Origin: Candidatus Peregrinibacteria bacterium
GTDB lineage: Bacteria > Patescibacteriota > Gracilibacteria > UBA1369 > LOWO2-01-FULL-3
Direction of reading: 5' to 3'
Assembly (NCBI GenBank): GCA_018655275.1
Contig: JABIJZ010000004.1
Coordinates: 62,001-126,000, forward strand
DNA: 64,000 nucleotides
In this document: one piece after another, positions 48,639 through 57,313 of the stretch
Position numbering within the stretch: the stretch's first letter is position 1
How the letters are laid out: each line of letters begins with the position of its first letter
Made by a program: the position numbers and the translations under genes
The notes under the pieces: generated by a model
What the model saw: only the letters and a program-made list of their open reading frames with translations
The model's database searches: none
Told to the model about the DNA's origin: nothing

Positions 48639-51410
48639 CTACATCTCCTCCAGAACCTCTACTTGTAGAAGCTCGAGGCCGTTCTTTATAACCTGAGAGA
48701 CTGCTTTGACTACGTTCACTCTGCTTTCGAATTTGTTTTCTGTGTCAGCTTTTGTGACGGGTACACCGTTGTAGAATGAATTGAATTTTTGGGCCAAATC
48801 ATAAAGATAGTTGGCCAATAGATTTGGTTTGTTTTCTTCTGCAGCATGTGAGATTGCTTCATCGTATTTGATCAAAGTGCGAAGCAGTAATTCCTCTTTT
48901 TCTTCTGCGTTGTCTGGGTCTGGGAGGACATCTTGGGAGAGGTCTCCTCCGTTTTTCACGACTTCGATTGCTTCAAACAAAGAGAATTGTTCTTTTTTTG
49001 GACCTGGTTCTTGTGATTTTTTGTGTCTTTTTGTGGGTTTTGGGTTTTGGGCGTCTTTGCCTCTTATGCCCGCTGAAACTAAGTCTTTTGCTTTTCTTAT
49101 AATGCTATTTGCTCTGGCGTATGTGTATTGAAGATAAGGTGATGAATTGCTTTCGAATGAGAGCATTTTGTCCCATTCGAAGGTGATGTCGTTGATTCGG
49201 TTTTGGCTTAGAATTGAGTATTTGACGGCGCTAATTCCTATTACTTTTGCAGCATGATCTTTGTTTTCGAGGTCTGGGCTTTTTTCTTCGATTATTTCTT
49301 TTGCTCTTTTAACCGCTTCGTCCAAAACTTCGTCGAGGAGAATGACGTTTCCTTTTCTGGTACTCATTGAACTGTCTGGCAAACTCATTCTTCCAAATAC
49401 AACGTGTTCAGAAATGTCGGCATCCCATCCAAGTTGGTTTTCTGTATCGAATAATTGTTTGAAGTGGAGTGATTGGGCAACATCGACTACGTGAATGATT
49501 TTGTCCGGAGCCCATGTTTTGACTCTGTACTTGAACATTGCTAGATCTCTAGTTGAATACAGGGTTGCTCCGTCGGCTTTTCTGATCACGAATGGTGCCA
49601 TGTTTTCGTCGTCGAATTCTGCTATTAGTGAGCCTCCTTCTCCTTCGCGAAACACACCTTTTGTTAAGCCTTCGTCTATTACTTCCTGCATTTTGTCTTC
49701 GTAGAAACTTTCGCCGAGAGTGTAGTCGAATTTGATGCCTCCTAGTTTTGAGTATGTTTTTTCGAGTTCTTTCATTGATAAGTCGACGAACCATTTCCAA
49801 AGTTTTTTGTTTTCTTCGTCGCCGTCTTCGAGTTTTTTGAATTCTTTTCGTCCTTGTTCGTTGAGATCTTCGTCACGTTCAGCTTCGTTGTGAAAATGCA
49901 CGTATAGTCGGAGCATTTCCGGGATTGGTTCCGCTTTGATAGCTTCTTCTGTCCCCCATTTTTTGTATGCGTAAATCAATTTTCCGAATTGAGTTCCCCA
50001 ATCACCTGTGTGATTTAGTGAGAGAACTGTAAATCCACGATTTTTGTAGATGTCGTATAATGATTGTCCGATTATTGTAGAGAGTAAATGATGAACCCCA
50101 AGAGGTTTTGCAATGTTTGGTGAAGAATATTCTACGAGAGCTGTTTTTTTCTTACCAACTTTTGATTCGCCGTAGTCTTCGCCTTTTTTAAGGACTTTTA
50201 CGACTTCTTGTTCGAGCGCGTCTTCTGAAAGGTAGAAATTTATGAATCCTGGCCCTGCGACTTCCATCTCGTCGATGAAGTCTGGTTTGTCGATTGCTTT
50301 GATCAATTCTTCTGCGACTTTTCTTGGATCTGCTTTTACTTTGCTTGCGATTTGCATTGCGATATTGCATGCATAGTCACCATGTGATTCGTCTTTTGGA
50401 TATTCGATTATGATTTTCTCGGCTTCCTCTGGCAATTGTCGACTGACGACTTCTTTTATGATTGCTTTGAGTTTTTCTCTGTATGAATTTGGATCTAAGA
50501 AGTTTAGTTTTGCGATTTTTCTTGGTTGTGGCGATGGTTTTGGTTGCGGTTTTGGCTCGGCCTGGGGCTTTGGTTGTGCCTGCGGCTGTGGCTTTGGCTC
50601 AGGTTGTGGCTGGACTTCTTTTTTCTTTTCAAATTCTTGTTTCGCTATGAAGTGGACTTTTTCTTTTTCTGAGATTTTTGAATCGTCAGCTTTTTTTAGG
50701 CCTTCTACTTCCAGATCGATCTCGTTGTTGTCTTCGTTCAATATGTACACAGCAACGTCTCCTCCAAGATACCTCTCTATAAGATCCTGAAATTCGTACA
50801 ACATATTTTCAAAATCATCGATCGGAATTGCGTTTAGATCTTCGAAAACAACTATTGAGTTTTTGGTGTTTTTTGTGAGTTTAGTTCGTTCGCATTCTCT
50901 GTAATTCCAACGTCTTACTATAACTCCTCCTTTGTCTTTGTATACGATTTCGCTTGGCTTTACTTGTTTTATGTCTACTGTTCCGATTGGTCGGAAACAT
51001 TCGCCACCCTCTGCGTAGGTGAGTTTCAGATCTCCGTAAAATTGATCCATATCTTCACCACCGACTGGGATCGTGTATTTGAGCGAAAAATGATTGTACA
51101 AATCGACTAATGAATTGATGTGTGGGATTAATTTTCCGTCTGTGACTCGTTTTAGAAGCGCTTCTATAGATGATTGGTATTTCGATGGTTTTGCTCCGAA
51201 TCTCGCGTATGCTTCACGCCATCTCAAGATTTTTGGATCTTCGTCGAGCGGTTTTTTTTCGTATTCTCTTTTGCGCTGCATGCTAGCTCCCCTGAGTAGA
51301 CTTTCTATTGCTGAAATTCTTTTGACGTTGTTTATCCCTTTTGCTGTAAGGACCCCGATTTTTAGATCTGGGTATTCTTGGGATATTTTTGAGTCAATTT
51401 TGAATTTCAT
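48639..51410 (-). CDS. argS: Arginyl-tRNA synthetase with N-terminal B3/4 domain fusion
   Basis: A 923-aa protein from the ATG at 51410 (MKFKIDSKISQEYPDLKIGV). Residues 1-235 are a B3/4 domain of the COG3382 type (RRWNYRECERTKLTKNTKN). A Pro/Gln/Lys/Ala-rich linker spans about 262-300. A complete ArgRS of about 610 residues follows, with NHTGDWGTQFGKLI, the KMSK-equivalent MSTRKGNVILLDEV and the C-terminal anticodon-binding helices. The HIGH signature reads GVHH (KPLGVHHLLSTIIG), where HVGH or GIGH is usual. B3/4 is the editing domain of PheRS; standalone homologues have been reported to deacylate canavanyl-tRNA(Arg), so cis-editing is likely. Confidence 0.92.
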   Translation of the reverse strand: MKFKIDSKISQEYPDLKIGVLTAKGINNVKRISAIESLLRGASMQRKREYEKKPLDEDPKILRWREAYARFGAKPSKYQSSIEALLKRVTDGKLIPHINSLVDLYNHFSLKYTIPVGGEDMDQFYGDLKLTYAEGGECFRPIGTVDIKQVKPSEIVYKDKGGVIVRRWNYRECERTKLTKNTKNSIVVFEDLNAIPIDDFENMLYEFQDLIERYLGGDVAVYILNEDNNEIDLEVEGLKKADDSKISEKEKVHFIAKQEFEKKKEVQPQPEPKPQPQAQPKPQAEPKPQPKPSPQPRKIAKLNFLDPNSYREKLKAIIKEVVSRQLPEEAEKIIIEYPKDESHGDYACNIAMQIASKVKADPRKVAEELIKAIDKPDFIDEMEVAGPGFINFYLSEDALEQEVVKVLKKGEDYGESKVGKKKTALVEYSSPNIAKPLGVHHLLSTIIGQSLYDIYKNRGFTVLSLNHTGDWGTQFGKLIYAYKKWGTEEAIKAEPIPEMLRLYVHFHNEAERDEDLNEQGRKEFKKLEDGDEENKKLWKWFVDLSMKELEKTYSKLGGIKFDYTLGESFYEDKMQEVIDEGLTKGVFREGEGGSLIAEFDDENMAPFVIRKADGATLYSTRDLAMFKYRVKTWAPDKIIHVVDVAQSLHFKQLFDTENQLGWDADISEHVVFGRMSLPDSSMSTRKGNVILLDEVLDEAVKRAKEIIEEKSPDLENKDHAAKVIGISAVKYSILSQNRINDITFEWDKMLSFESNSSPYLQYTYARANSIIRKAKDLVSAGIRGKDAQNPKPTKRHKKSQEPGPKKEQFSLFEAIEVVKNGGDLSQDVLPDPDNAEEKEELLLRTLIKYDEAISHAAEENKPNLLANYLYDLAQKFNSFYNGVPVTKADTENKFESRVNVVKAVSQVIKNGLELLQVEVLEEM

Positions 51411-51515
51411 TGCTGCGTGTTGACATATATACGCGAGCAATTATACATGGAGGGGCCGGGTTTTTGAAGAGAATTTGTAGGGGATTTGTTGGTAGGGGGT
51501 TTTTGGCTGGACCCG

Positions 51516-51544
51516 TTGAATCTAACCTGGATTTGTGTTATAAT
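51516..51544 (+). promoter_or_regulatory. Leaderless promoter of the CBS-domain transporter gene
   Basis: TTGAAT (51516-51521), 17 bp, TATAAT (51539-51544), then 8 nt to the ATG at 51553. Confidence 0.8.
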
Positions 51545-51552
51545 ATTGCTGT

Positions 51553-52788
51553 ATGTGGTATCAAATCCTTATTCTAGCAGTTCTATTGATTCTTTCCGCT
51601 CTCTTCTCAGGGAGTGAGATTGCTTTCATGTCGGTAACTCCTTCAAAAGTGAAGGAACTGTATTCAAAGAGGAAACCTGGAGCGAAAACTTTAAAAAAAC
51701 TCAAAGAAAATCCGCATAGATTGCTTATCGCGATCCTAGTCGGGAACAATATCGTGAATGTCGGAGCATCTGCGTATACTGCTGTCACTTTGACCGAGTA
51801 TTTCGGAGATAGTTCTATCGGTATTACGACTGGGTTGATAACGTTCCTTGTGTTGATTTTTGGGGAAATTACTCCTAAATCTTTTGCGCACTCTCATGCG
51901 GCAGGTATAGCTCTCGTTTTGGCTAAACCGTTTCTTTTGTTGGAATATGCCTTGTTCCCGGTTGTTATTGTTTTTGAACAAGTTGTGAAATTTGTAAATT
52001 GGGTTAGCGGTACAAAAAAAGATATTACTGTTTCTGAGGACGAGCTCATGGCGATGGTGCGACTAGGTGCTGAAGAAGGTGCAATCGAGAAACATGAGCG
52101 TGATTTGATTGAAAATGTGTTGGAATTTAACGATATTACGGTTAAAGAAGTCATGGTCCCTAGAGTTGAGGTGCAAGCCCTTTCTGAAGAGCAAACTCTA
52201 GAGGAAGCAGCTGATATGGTAGAAGAATACGGGCATTCTAGAATTCCTATATATAGGCGTGACTTGGATCACGTTGTTGGAATTTTGAATATGAGAGATT
52301 TGTTCCAGTACATTCGAGATTTCAAAAAAAGCAAGAAGCTTAAGACTTTGGATTTTGACCCTTTAATCAAGGTTCCTTTCTCGAAGAAAATCAACGTTCT
52401 TTTCCGTGAATTTCAGAAAAAACATATCCATATGGCAGTGGTGATCGATGAATATGGGGGAACTGCGGGAATTATTTCACTGGAAGATATTTTGGAGGAG
52501 ATTGTTGGAGAAATCGAGGATGAGTTCGATGAAGAAGATAAGCCTGTCGAAATTGTTAATGCAAACACTATTATTGTTATGGGAGATACTCTTGTGGAGG
52601 AAATTGATGAAGCCTTTAAGGAGAAAGTTTTTGGGAAAAGTAAGGATTCAATGAATGCGTATATTTTGAAAACTCTCGGTAGATTCCCCCGAGAAAAGGA
52701 GGTTATAAAGATTAAAAATTTACGGATATCGATTTTGAGTGTCGGGGACAATGCTGTTGAAAAGGTGCGTGTGACGAGGAAGGGGTAG
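51553..52788 (+). CDS. CNNM/CorC-type transporter (hemolysin family) with CBS pair
   Basis: A 411-aa protein. The N-terminal DUF21 membrane domain (residues 1-150, four helices) has LSALFSGSEIAFMSV and VGNNIVNVGASA. A pair of CBS domains follows (about 200-320, VMVPRVEVQAL and HMAVVIDEYGGTAGIISLED), then a CorC_HlyC domain (about 335-411). The family is linked to Mg2+/Co2+ efflux; the hemolysin name is historical. It is monocistronic and closed by the terminator at 52809-52860. Confidence 0.9.
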   Translation: MWYQILILAVLLILSALFSGSEIAFMSVTPSKVKELYSKRKPGAKTLKKLKENPHRLLIAILVGNNIVNVGASAYTAVTLTEYFGDSSIGITTGLITFLVLIFGEITPKSFAHSHAAGIALVLAKPFLLLEYALFPVVIVFEQVVKFVNWVSGTKKDITVSEDELMAMVRLGAEEGAIEKHERDLIENVLEFNDITVKEVMVPRVEVQALSEEQTLEEAADMVEEYGHSRIPIYRRDLDHVVGILNMRDLFQYIRDFKKSKKLKTLDFDPLIKVPFSKKINVLFREFQKKHIHMAVVIDEYGGTAGIISLEDILEEIVGEIEDEFDEEDKPVEIVNANTIIVMGDTLVEEIDEAFKEKVFGKSKDSMNAYILKTLGRFPREKEVIKIKNLRISILSVGDNAVEKVRVTRKG

Positions 52789-52808
52789 TTTGAATTTGTG
52801 AGTTTATC

Positions 52809-52860
52809 CTCTTCCCGGAGGTGGGGGGTTTTTATGGGACCTCTGGGAAGAGAACTTTTT
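52809..52860 (+). terminator. Terminator with CCCGGAGGT repeat hairpin
   Basis: A 14-bp stem, CTCTTCCCGGAGGT (52809-52822) with ACCTCTGGGAAGAG (52839-52852, one G-U), followed by AACTTTTT. It is the third copy of the hairpin seen twice at 26929-27003. Confidence 0.8.
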
Positions 52861-52907
52861 ACTTTCTAGAAATTGGTGGGGATACAGGTAATTTCGATCC
52901 CCAGGGC

Positions 52908-52936
52908 TTGTTTTAGACGCCGTTTTTTGGTATACT
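52908..52936 (+). promoter_or_regulatory. Promoter of the FN3/Ig surface protein gene
   Basis: TTGTTT (52908-52913), 17 bp, TATACT (52931-52936), preceded by the run GTTTTTTGG that also precedes the -10 at 58974. The leader is about 43 nt, A-rich and without a Shine-Dalgarno sequence. Confidence 0.65.
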
Positions 52937-52985
52937 TATACGATATTTAAAAATAAATAAAAATAAAAACTAACACAAAAATATC

Positions 52986-54497
52986 ATGAAAAAACTGCTT
53001 ACTCTATTGGCAACTGTAGCCCTAGTAACTGGGCTAGCTGTCACTGCTATGGCGGATACTGTGGCTGATGAACAAGCACCAAGCGATGTAGAAAGTCTAC
53101 AAGCTGTTGCTGGTGATTCAGCCGTAACTGTTTCTTGGGACGTCGCTACAGACGATACAGGCGTCACAGGTTACAAAGTCTTCTATGGTACATCTTCAGT
53201 CTATGACGTTGATGATTATACATTCACTATCGATGTGGGTGATGTAATTGAATATGACGTTACTAGTCTTGAGAATGGCACAACTTATTATTTCTCTGTA
53301 GTTGCATACGATGCAGCAGCTAATCATAGTGAGAACTATGCTTTGGAAGCTGAAGCTATGCCTGAAGCCGGTCTTGGTGGAGGAGAAACAGACGTTGAAG
53401 CTCCAACAGTTGTTGACGCTGAAGCGGTTAGTAAAATAGAAGTAAAAGTTGAGTTTTCAGAGCCAATCGCTTTTTATGCGGACTTGCTTGATTCTCCGGA
53501 ACAAGCTTTCACAATCATAGATGACGATACCTATGAACCTCTTGATATTTTGGATGCTGAAATCATGGAAGATGACGATGTTGAAGACGGTGAAGAAGGG
53601 CTAATGGTTCTTCTTACAACTGACGTTCAAACTTTGGATGCGAACTATGTTCTAACAGTAACTCAGGATGTTGAAGATCTTGCTGGTAATAACATTATCA
53701 GTGGAACTTCTGACACAGCTGGTTTCTTGGGAAGCGACCTAGATCCAACTGCCGGTGATACTGATGGACCTGAAATCGTAAAAGTTGAGACTGCTGACGC
53801 TACTACTATGGTTCTAACATTTGATGAGACTGTAGTTCTTGGTCTTGATCCAGTTCAAAACTTTGCTGTTTACCCAAAAGACGATGTTCTTGGAGGCCTT
53901 GAGGTTTCTCAAGTTATCCTTGGAAATGACACTGATTCTGGATCGATTGATGCTTCAGTTGTTTTGACTGTTGCTGAAATGACTGCTGGAACTACTTATG
54001 TAGTTGAAGTTACTGGAATCACAGATGAAGAAGGAAACGAAATCACTGCTAACACTATCGAAGTTGTTGCTTTGGAAGGAGCAGGCGGAGTTGAAGGTGA
54101 AGGTGAGGGAGAAGGTGAGGTTGTCGCTGATGAACTTGTTGACGCTGAAAACTTTGTAGGAAAATTCATAAAACAAGAAGAAACTTTATCAGTACTTTTG
54201 AATTGGACTTTGCCAGAAGGTGAGGTTGCTAAGGCTCAAAAAGTATACAGAAGTACCGATGGAGCTGCCTATGACAAAGAAGGTGATCTTGGCTCTGGAG
54301 CTGCTAGCTACTCAGTTACTGATGACCTTTCTGAAGGCGATGTTCTTTGGTTCAAACTTACTCAATTAGATGAGGAAGGAAATGAATCTGAAGGTGTTCT
54401 AGCGAAAGTTACTTTGACTGAGACTGGTCCTGGTGTAGTTGGATTGGTTTTGGTTTCACTTGGACTTGGACGGTTCGCTAGTAGGAAAAGAAAATAG
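52986..54497 (+). CDS. Exported surface protein with FN3 and SbsA-type Ig domains
   Basis: A 503-aa protein. Signal peptide is 1-23 (ending AMA). FN3 domain is about 33-128 (AVTVSWDVATDDTGVTGYKV). Two bacterial Ig-like domains follow, about 135-250 (IEVKVEFSEPIAFYADL) and 255-362 (MVLTFDETVVLG), then a short Gly/Glu repeat and a second FN3-like domain (about 390-480). The C-terminus, GPGVVGLVLVSLGLGRFASR plus KRK, is a hydrophobic stretch with a basic end, like sorting tails cut and anchored at the surface. Composition is acidic and low in Arg/Lys. Confidence 0.82.
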   Translation: MKKLLTLLATVALVTGLAVTAMADTVADEQAPSDVESLQAVAGDSAVTVSWDVATDDTGVTGYKVFYGTSSVYDVDDYTFTIDVGDVIEYDVTSLENGTTYYFSVVAYDAAANHSENYALEAEAMPEAGLGGGETDVEAPTVVDAEAVSKIEVKVEFSEPIAFYADLLDSPEQAFTIIDDDTYEPLDILDAEIMEDDDVEDGEEGLMVLLTTDVQTLDANYVLTVTQDVEDLAGNNIISGTSDTAGFLGSDLDPTAGDTDGPEIVKVETADATTMVLTFDETVVLGLDPVQNFAVYPKDDVLGGLEVSQVILGNDTDSGSIDASVVLTVAEMTAGTTYVVEVTGITDEEGNEITANTIEVVALEGAGGVEGEGEGEGEVVADELVDAENFVGKFIKQEETLSVLLNWTLPEGEVAKAQKVYRSTDGAAYDKEGDLGSGAASYSVTDDLSEGDVLWFKLTQLDEEGNESEGVLAKVTLTETGPGVVGLVLVSLGLGRFASRKRK

Positions 54498-54518
54498 AAA
54501 TTATGTTTATAATGTGTG

Positions 54519-54549
54519 AAGCCCCTGCCGCTGGTGGGGGCTTTTTTTT
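54519..54549 (+). terminator. Rho-independent terminator
   Basis: AGCCCC (54520-54525) pairs with GGGGCT (54537-54542) and is followed by a run of T. It lies 22 bp after the surface protein stop. Between here and 54655 I see only a GC-rich inverted repeat, CCACGGCT (54610-54617) and AGCCGTGG (54644-54651). Confidence 0.85.
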
Positions 54550-54654
54550 GGTTTTAGGTTGGGCTGGTCTTGGCGTGATTGACTGATGCCAGGGCGGTGG
54601 TTTGGTTTTCCACGGCTATTGTTTTTACAGGTTGGGGTTTTCGAGCCGTGGGAA

Positions 54655-54720
54655 ATTAAGGAAAATTTAAGATTTTTGTAAAGTTTTTGTAAGCTTTTTG
54701 TAAGGTGTGGGTGGTAGGTT
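54655..54720 (+). promoter_or_regulatory. 11-bp repeat array promoter F (ComEC-like gene)
   Basis: Five 11-bp units at 54655, 54666, 54677, 54688 and 54699: ATTAAGGAAAA, TTTAAGATTTT, TGTAAAGTTTT, TGTAAGCTTTT and TGTAAGGTGTG. Five bp further is TGG + TAGGTT (54715-54720). The ATG at 54728 follows after 7 nt, so the transcript should be leaderless. Confidence 0.8.
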
Positions 54721-54727
54721 CATGAGC

Positions 54728-55633
54728 ATGACGAATGATAAACGTGTAAAGTGCGAATCGGAATTTGTGCCCCGCAAATACTGGAAATACCTGGCTGCGT
54801 TTGTTGTGGGAATGTGGGTGATGTTTTTTATTGGATTGTATGAGTTGCCTCTTTTTGGCGAGGCTCGGTTGTATTTTTTGGATGTTGGGCAGGGGGATGC
54901 GATTTTGATACGATCGCCTGAGGGGCATAATATTTTGGTGGATGGTGGGCCGAAGTCGGTGGTGATGTCGGAGCTGAGTGAGGTGTTGCCGTTTTTTGGG
55001 AGGGATATTGATTTGATGGTTTTGACACATCCGCATGCGGATCATATTGAGGGTTTGGTTGAGGTTTTGAAAAGGTATGAGGTTGGGGCGTTATTGTTGA
55101 CTGGCATTGCGTATGATAATAATTATTATGAGGAGTTTTTGAAGGATGTTTTTGAGTTGCGTGATCGTGGGGATTTAGATGTTTATATTGCTGAAAGTTC
55201 GGTGGATTTTCGAGTTGGGAGTGTTTATTTGGATGTTTTGTATCCGATTGAAAGTCTTGCTGGTAGGAAGATTGGAAATTTAAATAATTCGTCGATTGTG
55301 ATGAGGGTTTCGTTGTTGGGTGGTGGTGGGTTTGGGGCGAGCGGATGGCGGAGTGTTTTGTTGAGTGGGGATTGCGAGGTTGAGTGTGAGGAAGAAGTTT
55401 TGGAGGCTGGTTTCGATATTGATGCTGATGTGATGAAGGCTGGGCATCATGGATCGAAGACTGCGGCGTCTGAGGAGTTTGTTCGGGCGGTTTCGCCTGA
55501 GGTTGTTGTTATTCAATGTGGTGTAGAAAATAAATTCCGGCATCCTCATGCAGAAACTTTGAGGACGTTTTATCGGTTTGGGGTGAGGGAGGTTTGGAGA
55601 AATGATTTGGATGGGAGGGTTGAGATACTATGA
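54728..55633 (+). CDS. ComEC-like metallo-beta-lactamase domain protein
   Basis: A 301-aa protein from the ATG at 54728, chosen because it sits at the predicted transcription start. A membrane helix (residues about 19-36) leads to a metallo-beta-lactamase domain of the ComEC/Rec2 C-terminal type: RLYFLDVGQGDAILI, ILVDGG, THPHADHIEGL, LLSGDCE and MKAGHHGSKTAASEE. The ComEC channel domain is absent. In transformation this domain is proposed to degrade the non-transported strand. Control by repeat array F places it with dprA, recA and comM. Confidence 0.88.
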   Translation: MTNDKRVKCESEFVPRKYWKYLAAFVVGMWVMFFIGLYELPLFGEARLYFLDVGQGDAILIRSPEGHNILVDGGPKSVVMSELSEVLPFFGRDIDLMVLTHPHADHIEGLVEVLKRYEVGALLLTGIAYDNNYYEEFLKDVFELRDRGDLDVYIAESSVDFRVGSVYLDVLYPIESLAGRKIGNLNNSSIVMRVSLLGGGGFGASGWRSVLLSGDCEVECEEEVLEAGFDIDADVMKAGHHGSKTAASEEFVRAVSPEVVVIQCGVENKFRHPHAETLRTFYRFGVREVWRNDLDGRVEIL

Positions 55634-55661
55634 AATCGTTGCAGAGTGTCAAAAGTCAATG

Positions 55662-55667
55662 TATCAT
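55662..55667 (+). promoter_or_regulatory. Internal promoter of the 117-aa gene (-10)
   Basis: TTGCAG (55639-55644), 17 bp, TATCAT (55662-55667), giving a start near 55674 and a leader of about 15 nt to the ATG at 55689. Confidence 0.5.
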
Positions 55668-55688
55668 TTGTTCCATTTAAAAAATACC

Positions 55689-56039
55689 ATGGGAAAAGTC
55701 GAAAGAACCTATGTAGTAGTGCATGAATTTTGTGTTCCAAAAGAAGGTCTTCGAACAGAAGAGGAGATGAGAGTTGCTGATGAAATTCGACGAATCAGAG
55801 AAAAAGAAAGGCATTTTATAGTTACTAAGAATCCATCTATAATACCTGAGGGCTTGGACCCTAATCATTTCATTTTTGTTTGTGGAGCCTATCATTCGAC
55901 ATCTAGAGGAGTGTTGTGTGTAGACCAACAGCTTGTAGCACTTACTGCGGCGGGCTTTAATGCTCGTATCCATTTTGGGGGGACCCTTTCTCGTGGAGAA
56001 AACCCGGCTTTTCGTAAAAAAGCATATGGTATGGTATGA
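55689..56039 (+). CDS. Hypothetical protein
   Basis: A 116-aa soluble protein from the ATG at 55689 (MGKVERTYVVVHEFCVPKEG). Earlier in-frame ATGs (55602, 55659) are less likely because they overlap the ComEC-like gene or precede the predicted transcription start. The C-terminal half (HFIFVCGAYHSTSRGVLCVD, GFNARIHFGGTLSRG) looks like an alpha/beta fold. No family is recognised. Confidence 0.55.
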   Translation: MGKVERTYVVVHEFCVPKEGLRTEEEMRVADEIRRIREKERHFIVTKNPSIIPEGLDPNHFIFVCGAYHSTSRGVLCVDQQLVALTAAGFNARIHFGGTLSRGENPAFRKKAYGMV

Positions 56040-56062
56040 TCTTTTATGTAGTAACTAAGCCT

Positions 56063-56731
56063 ATGAACGAACTATTATTCTTTGCGACATTTTTGTTTAC
56101 GCTTGCTCTCGCGTTGTTGGCGTTTCGATTGGGGAAGAGTTATGTTTTTGCTTTTATTGCAACTATCGGATGTATCGCGATTTTTGTGGCGCCGATGGTC
56201 ACGACATTGTTTGGGTTCGCTATTGTTTTATTTGAAATTTTTTACGCAGTTATATTTTTTACGACGGATTTGATTTCGGAACATTATGGGAAAAAGGAGG
56301 CCCGCAGTCTGGTTTGGCTCGCAGTCTTGGTTCTTGTGACGGTGTCTGTGATTTCAGCTTTGGCTGTGATGTTTGTTCCGCATGCAGTGGATACGATTCA
56401 GCCTCATGTGAAAGCGATTCTTGAAATCTCGCCGAGATTGATAATGGCGACTTTTTTGATGTTTGTGATTGAACAACATTTCGATATTTGGTTCTTTCAC
56501 AAACTTAGGGAAAAAACGAAAGGCGGGAAGCTGTGGTTGAGAAATATATTGAGCACAAGCACTTCGCAATTGATCGATGTGCTGATTTTCTATCCATTGG
56601 CTTTTTATGGCATCTACGAAAATTTGTTGGAATTGATGGTAGCGGCCTATATTTTTAAAGTTTTGATGGCGTTCCTCGATACACCTTTCATTTATCTTAG
56701 TCGGCGATTTAAGCCGAAGGAGTTGGGGTGA
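56063..56731 (+). CDS. Queuosine precursor transporter (VUT/YhhQ family)
   Basis: A 222-aa membrane protein from the ATG at 56063, with six helices. Family signatures are FFTTDLISEHYGKKEARSLV, the DIWFFHKLREKTKGGKLWLR loop, and ILSTSTSQLIDVLIF. Relatives import 7-cyano- or 7-aminomethyl-7-deazaguanine for queuosine modification of tRNA. A salvage route suits an organism with limited biosynthesis. The upstream in-frame ATG at 56036 sits at the likely -10 (TATGAT) and overlaps the previous gene. Confidence 0.88.
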   Translation: MNELLFFATFLFTLALALLAFRLGKSYVFAFIATIGCIAIFVAPMVTTLFGFAIVLFEIFYAVIFFTTDLISEHYGKKEARSLVWLAVLVLVTVSVISALAVMFVPHAVDTIQPHVKAILEISPRLIMATFLMFVIEQHFDIWFFHKLREKTKGGKLWLRNILSTSTSQLIDVLIFYPLAFYGIYENLLELMVAAYIFKVLMAFLDTPFIYLSRRFKPKELG

Positions 56732-56800
56732 AATGTTGTGCTATTTCCCGTATTTAGCTATGATGGTTTTGTTATAATTTAAATATTAACCAATAATGTT

Positions 56801-57304
56801 ATGGAAAATAAAACAAGTCCATGGGTAGTTATTTTTACGATTATTCTAACTGCTGCGGTAGTTGGGGGCGGAATGTATTTTTGGCAAAACCAAAGTGTTG
56901 ATGAGGTAGAAGTAGAAACAGAACAAGAAGCTTTGACGGAAGTCAACGAACTAAAATACGAGAACCAAACTTATGGATTTGCTATAACATTTCCGAATGA
57001 GTGGGCAGAAGTAGAAGAAGAAATTAAAGATTGGGTCCTTGACATAGAACAATCTAAAAATATTAGAATCACAGCAGAAAATGACATTGATCGTTTCATA
57101 GAAATTCGCGTGGTAAAAATAGATGACAAAGATAATCATATGGTTGCTGATGCACCTCATACTTACATAATGAGTAATTCAGAATACAGTTTCTTTTATA
57201 CAGGTGGCGGTTCTTATGCTGGTATGCCAGGGATGGAGGATCAGAAATATTTTGATATTCAGAATGAAGTAGAAGATATTATCAAAACTTTTGAGGTGTT
57301 ATAG
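56801..57304 (+). CDS. Membrane-anchored hypothetical protein
   Basis: A 167-aa protein with one N-terminal membrane helix (residues about 8-28), an acidic linker rich in Glu/Val, and an extracytoplasmic domain starting YENQTYGFAITFPNEWAEVE. The Y-G-F-x-x-x-F-P pattern is common in PsbP-like or lipoprotein beta-sandwich domains of uncharacterised CPR proteins. TATAAT lies 23 nt before the ATG. The function is unknown. Confidence 0.68.
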   Translation: MENKTSPWVVIFTIILTAAVVGGGMYFWQNQSVDEVEVETEQEALTEVNELKYENQTYGFAITFPNEWAEVEEEIKDWVLDIEQSKNIRITAENDIDRFIEIRVVKIDDKDNHMVADAPHTYIMSNSEYSFFYTGGGSYAGMPGMEDQKYFDIQNEVEDIIKTFEVL

Positions 57305-57313
57305 AAAATTTAT

